Shown: positions 19,299 through 27,983 of the stretch, one piece after another
Position numbering within the stretch: position 1 is the stretch's first letter
Layout of the letters: each line of letters opens with the position of its first letter
Assembly: GCA_965212205.1 (NCBI GenBank)
Contig: CBDBUX010000011.1
Location: forward strand, 62,001 to 126,000
Direction of reading: 5' to 3'
From: JAHEJJ01 sp965212205
Lineage (GTDB): Bacteria > Bacteroidota > Bacteroidia > Flavobacteriales > Flavobacteriaceae
Length of the DNA: 64,000 nt
Translations under genes and position numbers: made by a program
The notes under the pieces: generated by a model
Database searches by the model: none
What the model was told of the DNA's origin: nothing
Seen by the model: only the letters and a program-made list of their open reading frames with translations

Positions 19299-21287
19299 AT
19301 GAGCAATATCTTCTCCATGGTTCAAAAAGCGAATAAATACTTGACATGGATATTATTATTCCTGCTAATCGCTATGGTTTCTATTTCTGGCAAGGCACAA
19401 GAATCTCAGTTGGACAGCCTGAAAGTTTTAATGGCACAACAGGCGGCTGATACGGTTAAGGTTAATCTTTTTTTAGAAGCCTCGGGTTTGCTGTTCAGGT
19501 CAGAGCCAGATTCTGCTCTTGCTTATGCCCAGGAGGCTATAGACCTGGGGGAGTCGCTAGGCTTTAAAAAAGGTGTTGGTTATGGTTTTAAAAATATCGG
19601 AATCTTCTACTACAACAAAGGCGATTTTGATGAAGCCCTGGGTTATTGGGAAAAGTCCCTGGAAGCTTTTGAGGAGATCGATTTTAAACTTGGAATCAGT
19701 AATATTCAAAGTAATATAGGTGCGATTTATCAAACCAAAGGTGACGATCCGAAGGCTTTGGAATATTTTATACAATCACTTCGCAATGCTGAATTGGTTG
19801 GCGATACCTTGAGAATGGCAACGGCTCAATTGAACATTGGAACGGCGTATTCGAACTCTCTGGCGACCTATGATAAGGCGCAGGAGGCTTATAACAAAGC
19901 CTTACCCATTTGGCAAAAACTGGGCCATGAAGGCGGTCTTTTTATTACCTATTTGAACTTGGGTGAGATCGCTCTGGAAAAAGGAATGCGGAGAAATGCA
20001 CTTGAATATCTGGAACAGTCTTTAAAATATGCTGATAAATCGAGTCCACTCTATGTTGATAATCTCCGAATGATCGGTGAGTCCTATTTCGAATTCGACA
20101 ACTACGAATTGTCTGAACAATATCTTCGAGAAGCAATTTATGTCGCCATAAAAATAAAAGCAAATAAGGAGTTGGGCAGGGCTTATAATGTATTGGCCGA
20201 CAATCTATACGCACAAGGCAAATACGAAGAGGCCAAGACAAATTATGAAAAGAGCCTTGACTTAGCCAAAACCACTGAGGTTTATTATGATCTGGCCGAT
20301 GCTTATGAAGGATTGACAAAAGTTTATGCCAGGAGGAATGATTATAAAAATGCATTCACCTACCAACGGCATTTAGCCCAAATTAAGGATAGTATTAAAA
20401 ATAAGGACTATATAAAAGCGGTCAGTTTGTTGGGAGTTCAGTTTGACCTTGAAACCAAAGAAAAGGAAATCAGCCTGTTGAATGCGGACAATGATCTGAA
20501 AGAGCTCCAAATAGAAAAAGATGCAAGGGCAAAACAGTTACTTTTTATAATCCTGGGACTTTTTGTAGCGATTATTGCCGGTTTCGTTTTTCAATATTTT
20601 TATGTGAAGCGGTCTAATAGGAAATTAGCCTTTGAGCGAAACCGGTCTGAAAAAATATTATTGAATATCCTTCCAAAAGAAACGGCTGAAGAACTTAAGG
20701 AAAATGGGTTTATCAAGGCCAAGGAGTTTAAAAGCATCACAGTTTTATTCACGGATTTCAAACAGTTTTCTATAGTAGCGGAACATATTCCTGCAGACGA
20801 CCTTGTAAAAAGTGTTGACTATTATTTTAAGGCATTTGATGAGATCACTGAACGCAATAATCTCGAAAAAATAAAGACTATTGGGGATGCATTCATGTGT
20901 GCCGGAGGCCTACCAACAGAAAATACCACCCATGCCGAAGATGCCTATAATGCGGCGGTCGAGATCCTGGCATTTGTTAAGGAAACAGAACAGAATCCGC
21001 CACGAGGGATTCATCCGTTTGAAATCCGGATTGGTTTGAATTCCGGACCTGTTGTAGCCGGGGTAGTAGGAACCAAAAAATTCCAGTACGATATTTGGGG
21101 AAGTACAGTGAACATTGCTGCGCGGATGGAGTCTAAATCCGAGCCTGGTAGAATTAACGTATCCGAGAACACCTATCAACTTCTAAAAGACAAATGGAAG
21201 TTTACCTATAGGGGAGAATTTGAAGTGAAAAATAAGCAGCTTTTGCCAATGTACTTTGTAGGAGAAGAAGAAGAAGTGAAAGCCTAA
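19299..21287 (+). CDS. TPR-repeat class III adenylate cyclase
   Basis: Membrane-bound signalling enzyme (662 aa) predicted to make cAMP from ATP. A signal/anchor segment is at about 15-33. Then tetratricopeptide repeats at roughly 60-370, a coiled linker, a membrane span at about 412-432 and a cytoplasmic cyclase domain at about 450-655. Metal-binding aspartates are in FTDFKQFS (near 486) and TIGDAFM (near 528). The substrate pair is Lys (KTIGD) and Asp (YDIWG), which selects adenine over guanine. The transition-state Asn/Arg are in NIAARME. So all catalytic residues are present. The periplasmic TPR sensor arrangement is common in Bacteroidetes; its ligand is unknown. An HD-domain gene follows. 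Confidence 0.88.
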   Translation: MSNIFSMVQKANKYLTWILLFLLIAMVSISGKAQESQLDSLKVLMAQQAADTVKVNLFLEASGLLFRSEPDSALAYAQEAIDLGESLGFKKGVGYGFKNIGIFYYNKGDFDEALGYWEKSLEAFEEIDFKLGISNIQSNIGAIYQTKGDDPKALEYFIQSLRNAELVGDTLRMATAQLNIGTAYSNSLATYDKAQEAYNKALPIWQKLGHEGGLFITYLNLGEIALEKGMRRNALEYLEQSLKYADKSSPLYVDNLRMIGESYFEFDNYELSEQYLREAIYVAIKIKANKELGRAYNVLADNLYAQGKYEEAKTNYEKSLDLAKTTEVYYDLADAYEGLTKVYARRNDYKNAFTYQRHLAQIKDSIKNKDYIKAVSLLGVQFDLETKEKEISLLNADNDLKELQIEKDARAKQLLFIILGLFVAIIAGFVFQYFYVKRSNRKLAFERNRSEKILLNILPKETAEELKENGFIKAKEFKSITVLFTDFKQFSIVAEHIPADDLVKSVDYYFKAFDEITERNNLEKIKTIGDAFMCAGGLPTENTTHAEDAYNAAVEILAFVKETEQNPPRGIHPFEIRIGLNSGPVVAGVVGTKKFQYDIWGSTVNIAARMESKSEPGRINVSENTYQLLKDKWKFTYRGEFEVKNKQLLPMYFVGEEEEVKA

Positions 21288-21492
21288 TTTCTTGTATTGA
21301 AATCTTTTGAATAAAGTGAGTAGTTATCAGGCTAATAATTAGTATCAATAAATTAAATACAGACCCATTCATTATCGATTCTAAAATGAAACCCTTTTTG
21401 GAGTAAATAACACGAATTGAGGTGATTATATACAATAAATATTCCCAATTCATTGTTTAACTATTGATTGAATGCTGACCTATTTGTAATTA

Positions 21493-22086
21493 ATGGAATT
21501 ACACAATAAAAAATCCTATCCAAAATTCTGTTTGGATCTATTAGAGGAGATGTCGGAAAAGTTTCCGAGTCACCTTACCTATCATACGATCGAACACATA
21601 ATTGATGTGGCCAATGTATGCGATCATTATATCAAAGAATATAAGATTCCGGATGATAAAGCCAGGCTTATCAGAATTGCGGCAATTAGTCATGATTATG
21701 GGTATATATTCTCTCCTGAGGAGCATGAGGAAAGAAGTATTAAAGAACTAAGACCAAAACTCAACGGATCATATAGCGAGGAAGATATTGAATTGATTAA
21801 TGGTATGATCCGCGCTACCAAGGTACCTCAAAGGCCCGAAAATTTCTACGAAGAAATCCTTGCTGATGCCGATCTGGATTACCTTGGGCGAGATGACTAC
21901 GACGAACTTAGTAACAATTTGTACAAGGAGTTTCTCCATTACGGGGTGGTAAACAGCGATGAGCAATGGCTGGAATTGCAAATCAATTTTTTGGAAAACC
22001 ATCAATATCATTTAAGCCTTGCTCTTGAAAACCGGGCTGCCACGAAACAGAAAAAGCTGTCTGAACTAAAAAACAACCGTTCCTGA
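21493..22086 (+). CDS. HD-domain phosphohydrolase
   Basis: 197-aa soluble protein of the HD superfamily of metal-dependent phosphohydrolases. The metal ligands are visible in order: His in YHTIEHI (about 34-40), the HD pair in ISHDYGY (about 71-77) and a later Asp in ADADLDYLG. Members hydrolyse nucleotides or cyclic nucleotides, so placement 205 bases after an adenylate cyclase invites a role in cAMP or nucleotide turnover. That link is inference from position only. The stop is followed by a 320-base gap. Confidence 0.75.
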   Translation: MELHNKKSYPKFCLDLLEEMSEKFPSHLTYHTIEHIIDVANVCDHYIKEYKIPDDKARLIRIAAISHDYGYIFSPEEHEERSIKELRPKLNGSYSEEDIELINGMIRATKVPQRPENFYEEILADADLDYLGRDDYDELSNNLYKEFLHYGVVNSDEQWLELQINFLENHQYHLSLALENRAATKQKKLSELKNNRS

Positions 22087-22407
22087 GCGTCACCTGACCT
22101 TGCTTCCGGCTGGTTAAACAAACCTTCCTTACTCCTTAATCGCCCAGTTTTGTGAGAAAAGACATATGAATTAGTCTGGTATCCTTTTTTATTGACCTAA
22201 AAATGCGTCTTAGAACCATATTTATTTGTAGTTATGCTCAGATTGGTTACATTTAAATAACAGGTTTGGTGTTATTCTATACAAACGGCACCATCTCGTT
22301 CTGAGAATTTTTCTCACTATCCCCATTTTATACCCCAAATTACCGTTGTCAGAAGACTGGAATTGAATCTGAGCGTTGGCTGTGATCGCTCAACAACAAT
22401 ATATTAT
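22087..22407. other. gene-free region before secreted protease
   Basis: AT-rich leader of the large protease gene. An in-frame TTG at 22363 exists but the ATG at 22408 is preferred. No clear TTG-N19-TAnnTTTG promoter was found. Confidence 0.4.
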
Positions 22408-25400
22408 ATGAAATTACAAGGGGCAAAAAGGTCGTATAGGAAATCAATTCTAAACGGGTATAACAAGGATTGGGTATCAGTCCTTTTGATACTAATGCTA
22501 GGATCTTTTTCAATTTATTCACAAGACTATACCACCACCGGACTTTCGGAAGACTGGATGGATCCTGCGGCATGGACATGCCAGGGAGGACCGTGCAACG
22601 CCAAACCAGTTCCTGTAAATGATGTCAAGAACACGACTATTACTATTAATCATAACATAACCTATAGCGTTAACCAGCCAATTAAACTGGGCAATAATGC
22701 AGTACTAAATATTGGCAATAATGCGGTATTAATCATTACCAGTAATTTAAATCTTAATTCAGGTGGAACACTCACATTGAATACAGGACAAATCTCGATT
22801 GGCCCAGGTATTTTGAAAAATCAAGGTACTATAACCCTAAATAATGCTCTGTTAACCAAGGATGGGAATATTGTGAATGATGACGACATTTTCGTATCGA
22901 ATTCTTGTATCACCTTGTCCTCTGGAAATTTTAACAATAACGGATCGCTAAATGGTAATGGTGGCGTAAAGGTACTGTCGGGAAACATAAACAATAATGG
23001 TAGTTGGAGTCAGGATGTGGTATACTTTTACCCAAATAATGGTAGTGGATTACCAGGGTCGGTAAGCACCGAAGAGGAAGTGGACGCAGTTTGCGAATGT
23101 GTAGTAACTAATTGTGATATCCTTCCGGGTTATCCGCCCAATTCAAAGTTTGATGGTATTATCGGATCGGCCCTTTTTTCATTGGGCACGACCTTTGATC
23201 CTGTTGATGGGTTTAACGAATTTATCTACCAGATAAGGGGTAATAATCAGGTCCTGATTGAAATTGTGGTCAACAACGGAAGTTATAATGCCGTGGTTGC
23301 CCTGCTATCTACTTTTGGTATTAGCACGAATGATTTTATAGCAGATGTCTACAACCCTGTCGACGATGAGCGTGTTATCACCGTATTCTTCCCTATTGAT
23401 GATCTTTTGGCGCTGAATGAACGTTCAGATCTAATCAATCAGGTTTATGAGGTGTCACCTCCCATTCCAAATACAGGGCTAATCGACAGTCAGGGTGATT
23501 TTGCCCAAAACTCAATCATTGCCAGGCTTGGCTGGAATGTCTCAGGTCAGGGAATCAAAATAGGAGTTATATCAGATAGTTATGACCGGAAGAGTGGTGT
23601 TATCTCAGGGACTAGTCCGGCTGTACAGACCGATATCAATAATGGCGATCTGCCGGGTTCCTCGAATCCTGTTAATGTAGTTCAGGACTATCCCTATGGA
23701 CCGGCAAGTGATGAGGGAAGGGCCATGTTACAAATAGTACACGATGTGGCTCCAGACGCGGAACTGTATTTTAGGACAGGTTATGTGTCCGAAGGGAATA
23801 TGGCAGCTGGAATCGCCGAGCTTGATGCCCTGGGATGCGATTTTATTGTGGACGACCTCACCTATATGAAAGCTCCCTTTTTCACAGATGGAATAGTGGC
23901 CCAAGCGGTTGATGCAGCCTCAACTTCAGGGGTGAATTATTTTAGTTCAGCAGGTAATTTCGGAATCCGTTCCTATGAAGCCACCTTCACTCCGGCACCA
24001 GCGCCCTTCCAAAATAGGCACGACTTTGGTGGTGGTGATTTTCTGCAAAATCTGACATTAGGAACCGGACAGTATATCATCGCATTGCAATGGGATGATG
24101 ATTTTTATTCTCTGGGGTCAACAACTGGTGCACAGAATGATCTGGATATTTATCTTGCCGACAATCAGGGAAATATATTATATGGTTTTAATCGGGATAA
24201 CCTGGGTGCAGACCCGGTTGAGATTATTCCGTTTATCGTGATCAACCCAACTACAGCAAATATTTTTATAGAAAGGGCCAGTGGTGATGGCATGCCATTA
24301 AAATTCAAATATGTTGTATTCCGTGCTGGCGATGACGGCCAGTTTAACGCCGTACCAGGCGTTAATTCTTCTACTATTGTTGGCCATGCCAACGCCGAGA
24401 GTACTATAACTGTTGGTGCTGTACGATATGACAATACACCAAATTTTGGAGGTGTTCTTACCGCCCAGGGATCTTCTTCACGCGGAGGGACCACCACGGA
24501 TGGCCAGGTGAGAAACAAACCTTTAATTATGTCTCCAACAGGCGGGGATACTTCAGTAGAATTAGGAGCTCCCAATTACGAAGGTAATGCCTTTCCGAAT
24601 TTCTTCGGAACATCGGCTTCTGCACCTCATGCAGCGGCTCTTGCTGCCTTGGTTAAAGAGGCAAAGGGCAATTTTGGCGTAGATTCATTAAATGTTGTAG
24701 ACTCATTAAGTATCCGAAATTTATTGATCAACAATGCCACGGATATGGGAACGCCAGGCTTCGATTTTGAGAATGGCTATGGTTTTGTCTCTGCCGATAA
24801 GGTAATCGGATCATTTTCAAATCCATCTCCAAATCTTCAACAACTGAATTTGGCCAATCTGGACACCACAATTTACAGTCCCGGTGAAATTGCCTTCGAC
24901 TTGATTTTGGAAGGTGATTATTTTAACGATGAGTCTACCGTAATCTTCAGAGGCGAGGCACTGGAAACTGTGTTTATAAATGACAGTACACTGGTTACAA
25001 ATATTCCTGAATTCATTGGAAACCCTCCCATTTTTGTGTTTACACCACCAGGTCCGATAACCAATGGATCAGATGGCGGTGAATCGGATACACTAACCTT
25101 TCAGGATCCTGTGATCCTCGATGTATTGATTAAACCTGATGATCAGGTTCGCAGATATGGTGAAAGCAATGCTGAGTTTGCTTATACCACAACAATTGTG
25201 GATTCGGGCACACCACTTTCGCAGGATGAAATAGATCTGTTAATGCCGGCCATAGGTATCACCACCGAAGCGATTAGCACTTCAATAGTCGGCATTTATG
25301 CCATCAATTTAGTTCTTACCGATGTGGAAGTAGGGCTTTTAGAACTATATAATTTTATAACAGAACCGGGGGTGCTTACGATAGATCCCATGCCGGTAAC

Positions 25401-27600
25401 CATCACACCACAAAGTGTGGATCCAATTGTTTATGGTGATCCATTGCCCGAGATTGCATTCGATTATGTTTTTGGAGATCCGGGGGGTACCCCTGCCGAG
25501 ATCGATCCAATTGTATCGAGTCAATTTGCCGAAAACCATGTCAACGGTCTCTCTTTTGTAAATGGACTATCTCTTGTAAATGGGCTTTCCCTTGTCAATG
25601 GGATATCTTTTGTTAATGGAGAACCCACTATTAATGGGATCTCACTGGTCAATACCTCATTTTTTGTATCGGAATCAACCGTACAGCAGGCACCAACTGC
25701 ACTTGAGAATGGTATTTCACTGGTCAATGGTACCGGTAATGAGAAGATCATAGAATTCGGTGCGGATTTGTTTTCACTCGATAATATCGAGAACGGTACT
25801 TCTTCGACAATTACCAATGGAATTTCGTTGGTGAACGGCCTTTCCCTTGTGAATGGCCTTTCATTTGTAAATGGGATTTCATTCGTCAATGGCCTTTCGC
25901 TGGTGAACGGTATCAGTTTTGTAAATGGCATCAGTTTTGTGAACGGTATTAGCTTTGTAAATGGCATCAGTTTTGTCAACGGAGTTCCATTGACCAATAA
26001 TGAAGCTGATCCCATCATAGATGCATTTGACAACGTATTGGTGGTATTGAATCAGGCAGATGTACCTGATGATCCGGAGGATACCACACCTGTGGATGTT
26101 AAACCGGTAAATGTAATAACCGGACTGGATGTAGGTACCCAATACTGTCTGCCGGGAATTATATTAGACTCGAATTTTGAGGTCTATACCCAACCCAAAG
26201 AGTTGGAGATATTACCGGCAGAGCTTATGGTAACCACTCAGGATACGACTATTACTTATGGTGATGATGTGCCCGAATTAAGAGGAGTATTGGAAGGCCT
26301 GCAGTTCAATGATACCGAAGTTGATGTATTTCCGGAAGGGATTCAATATTCGGTTGATTGTGAAATATGTGGTGTGGCCAATAGTCCTTATGTAATTAGT
26401 GCAGGTGGTAATAATACATCTTCTAATTACAACATTACGTTCAATAATTCAGGCCTGTTAACGGTGAATAAGTTCGATCTTACAATAACGGCTTTGGATG
26501 CCGAAATCACATATGGTGTTTCGGGTCCTTTTAACTTCGAAGTGTCCAGCTCACCATTGGAATTACCGTTTGGGGAAACCCTGGATGATATTTTCGGTAC
26601 AATTGCTTTTAGTCCTTCCGATGGTTGTACAGCAACTGATATTATATCGGTGAGCCCGCAGATCCAACCGGATAATTATAACGTGGTTTATGAGGATGCA
26701 GCATTGACTGTTCAAAACACAACTTTGACCCTTGAGATTGGCTCAACCTTCATTGCTGAGGGCGATGTAACGCCAAATAATTTTGGTGTAAATGCATTTG
26801 GCTTGGTATGCGGTGATCCGATACCGACTATTAACAGTTTCCAGATCTTTAAATTGGATGGGACCCCTGTTTCCGGAGCACTGGAGGCTGGTGAATATGA
26901 TGTATTTGCAGATTTATCTACCCTGATCGGTTACGATTATTATGATATCAGTCAGGTACCTGGCCGACTTTTCGTCAATCCCTCTGTGGGGTGTAACGAC
27001 AGGATAAAGGCTTCTGACCTATGCAAGTCGCCGGCCAGTATTCCGGGCAACCCGGAAATAACGACCAAGTTAACGTTTACCTATACCAACAGGCTCGATA
27101 TTCCTATCTATATACCTTTAGGAAACAATAATAAATTTAAAGGGAACGCTATGGTTATTGGAAATCCACCCGAATTATTCCTGCCGGGAGATCATATTTT
27201 TGAAGTTTATACAGATGGTAATAGTATTCAATGGCAGGTGAAAACACCGGGTTGTAATAGTGCTTTCAAATCTCCTAATGGTTCTAATGCCGATCCTTGT
27301 TCTAACAATTTAGGGATAGATTCTTCAGTTTTTAGTAGTGAACCTGTTGATGAAAATTTGGGATCGCGTATCTATCCCAATCCGGTGAAGGATTTTGTTA
27401 CCTTAAATGTGGGATCGGAACCCGTAGCTTTCAGCGTTAAAATTTATAATGAGGTTGGGATGCTTTTGGATCAAAGAGACTATCCTAAAAACCTCTATTA
27501 TGAGGTCCAACTCGATGTTTCTACTTATCGTTCGGGAATAATATATCTAATACTGGAGATAGAAGGCGAGTCATCTGTGTATCGGGTTCTCAAAGAATAA
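22408..27600 (+). CDS. secreted subtilase-like protein with MBG and hexapeptide repeats, T9SS-sorted
   Basis: Very large (1730 aa) secreted or cell-surface protein. The signal peptide ends near residue 38 (FSIYSQ). An Asn-rich region of beta-helix type comes next (about 60-210). The subtilisin-like domain (about 370-805) has Asp390 in VISDSYD, oxyanion Asn517 in SSAGN and nucleophile Ser736 in GTSASAP. The catalytic His is replaced by Glu436 in DEGRAM, as in sedolisins. MBG-type domains follow (YGDPLPE, YGDDVPE, YGVSG), one interrupted by two blocks of NG(I/L)S(F/L)V repeats. The last 85 residues (IYPNPVKDFVTL...) are a type IX secretion sorting domain. Activity is uncertain. It could be adhesive rather than proteolytic. 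Confidence 0.85.
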   Translation: MKLQGAKRSYRKSILNGYNKDWVSVLLILMLGSFSIYSQDYTTTGLSEDWMDPAAWTCQGGPCNAKPVPVNDVKNTTITINHNITYSVNQPIKLGNNAVLNIGNNAVLIITSNLNLNSGGTLTLNTGQISIGPGILKNQGTITLNNALLTKDGNIVNDDDIFVSNSCITLSSGNFNNNGSLNGNGGVKVLSGNINNNGSWSQDVVYFYPNNGSGLPGSVSTEEEVDAVCECVVTNCDILPGYPPNSKFDGIIGSALFSLGTTFDPVDGFNEFIYQIRGNNQVLIEIVVNNGSYNAVVALLSTFGISTNDFIADVYNPVDDERVITVFFPIDDLLALNERSDLINQVYEVSPPIPNTGLIDSQGDFAQNSIIARLGWNVSGQGIKIGVISDSYDRKSGVISGTSPAVQTDINNGDLPGSSNPVNVVQDYPYGPASDEGRAMLQIVHDVAPDAELYFRTGYVSEGNMAAGIAELDALGCDFIVDDLTYMKAPFFTDGIVAQAVDAASTSGVNYFSSAGNFGIRSYEATFTPAPAPFQNRHDFGGGDFLQNLTLGTGQYIIALQWDDDFYSLGSTTGAQNDLDIYLADNQGNILYGFNRDNLGADPVEIIPFIVINPTTANIFIERASGDGMPLKFKYVVFRAGDDGQFNAVPGVNSSTIVGHANAESTITVGAVRYDNTPNFGGVLTAQGSSSRGGTTTDGQVRNKPLIMSPTGGDTSVELGAPNYEGNAFPNFFGTSASAPHAAALAALVKEAKGNFGVDSLNVVDSLSIRNLLINNATDMGTPGFDFENGYGFVSADKVIGSFSNPSPNLQQLNLANLDTTIYSPGEIAFDLILEGDYFNDESTVIFRGEALETVFINDSTLVTNIPEFIGNPPIFVFTPPGPITNGSDGGESDTLTFQDPVILDVLIKPDDQVRRYGESNAEFAYTTTIVDSGTPLSQDEIDLLMPAIGITTEAISTSIVGIYAINLVLTDVEVGLLELYNFITEPGVLTIDPMPVTITPQSVDPIVYGDPLPEIAFDYVFGDPGGTPAEIDPIVSSQFAENHVNGLSFVNGLSLVNGLSLVNGISFVNGEPTINGISLVNTSFFVSESTVQQAPTALENGISLVNGTGNEKIIEFGADLFSLDNIENGTSSTITNGISLVNGLSLVNGLSFVNGISFVNGLSLVNGISFVNGISFVNGISFVNGISFVNGVPLTNNEADPIIDAFDNVLVVLNQADVPDDPEDTTPVDVKPVNVITGLDVGTQYCLPGIILDSNFEVYTQPKELEILPAELMVTTQDTTITYGDDVPELRGVLEGLQFNDTEVDVFPEGIQYSVDCEICGVANSPYVISAGGNNTSSNYNITFNNSGLLTVNKFDLTITALDAEITYGVSGPFNFEVSSSPLELPFGETLDDIFGTIAFSPSDGCTATDIISVSPQIQPDNYNVVYEDAALTVQNTTLTLEIGSTFIAEGDVTPNNFGVNAFGLVCGDPIPTINSFQIFKLDGTPVSGALEAGEYDVFADLSTLIGYDYYDISQVPGRLFVNPSVGCNDRIKASDLCKSPASIPGNPEITTKLTFTYTNRLDIPIYIPLGNNNKFKGNAMVIGNPPELFLPGDHIFEVYTDGNSIQWQVKTPGCNSAFKSPNGSNADPCSNNLGIDSSVFSSEPVDENLGSRIYPNPVKDFVTLNVGSEPVAFSVKIYNEVGMLLDQRDYPKNLYYEVQLDVSTYRSGIIYLILEIEGESSVYRVLKE
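25543..25650 (+). repeat. in-frame 18-base repeats, block 1 (6 units)
   Basis: Six consecutive 18-base units encode NGLSFV, NGLSLV, NGLSLV, NGISFV, NGEPTI and NGISLV. Synonymous codons vary between units (ggt/gga/ggg, tct/tcc), so the peptide period is better conserved than the DNA. Confidence 0.9.
25816..25995 (+). repeat. in-frame 18-base repeats, block 2 (10 units)
   Basis: Ten units encode NG[I/L]S[L/F]V and end with NGVPLT. Codons vary widely at the 5' end, while the last four full units are almost identical DNA, which suggests recent copy-number change there. Confidence 0.9.
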
Positions 27601-27660
27601 ATAGAGCCCCGGGGTATCAAAGCTGTTAATTTAGTAACGAAGAAAGGCGGTGAGTTCACC

Positions 27661-27720
27661 GGGGGCAAATGCCCCCTCCCCATAGTATTAAGATAAACCT
27701 GATCGCTGCATAAATCAATC
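27661..27720. repeat. dispersed intergenic repeat, copy B
   Basis: GGGGGCAAATGCCCCCTCCCC, then ATTAAGATAAACCTG and GCTGCATAAATCAATC. Only 65 bases before copy A, in the same orientation. Confidence 0.65.
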
Positions 27721-27784
27721 AGTACTAGAGCCATTGATATTGTCTTTGATTTTACTACTTAGACTTAGGGCTATTGAACTATAT

Positions 27785-27846
27785 GGGGGCTAAACGCCAC
27801 CTCCCCGCAATATCAAAATACACCTGAACACTGCAAAAAACAAGCG
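27785..27846. repeat. dispersed intergenic repeat, copy A
   Basis: GGGGGC..AACGCCACCTCCCCGC, then TATCAAAATACACCTG and CACTGCAAAAAACAAGC. Best reference copy. The 27601-27983 gap holds copies A and B plus the AsmA promoter and no gene. Confidence 0.65.
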
Positions 27847-27933
27847 GTAAGTAAATTCAAATCAAATACTGATATAGAACTAAGTAATAATCTCATAATG
27901 AAAAATAGAAATCCAAATGGGACATTCCAAAAC

Positions 27934-27963
27934 TTGGCAGTATTTTAAAATCTCGTACATTTA
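27934..27963 (+). promoter_or_regulatory. promoter of AsmA-like gene
   Basis: TTG (27934-27936), exactly 19 bases, TACATTTA (27956-27963). It lies 20 bases before the TTG start codon of the AsmA-like gene and supports that start. Confidence 0.7.
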
Positions 27964-27983
27964 GCCATAGGAATACTTAGATT

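Noticed and set aside
25543..25995. A possible CRISPR array because of regular repeats
   Set aside because: The units are 18 bases without spacers, in frame and coding; there are no cas genes.
25521..26033. A 170-codon antisense frame across the hexapeptide repeats
   Set aside because: It is a mirror of the in-frame repeat period; the plus-strand protein is clearly the real one.
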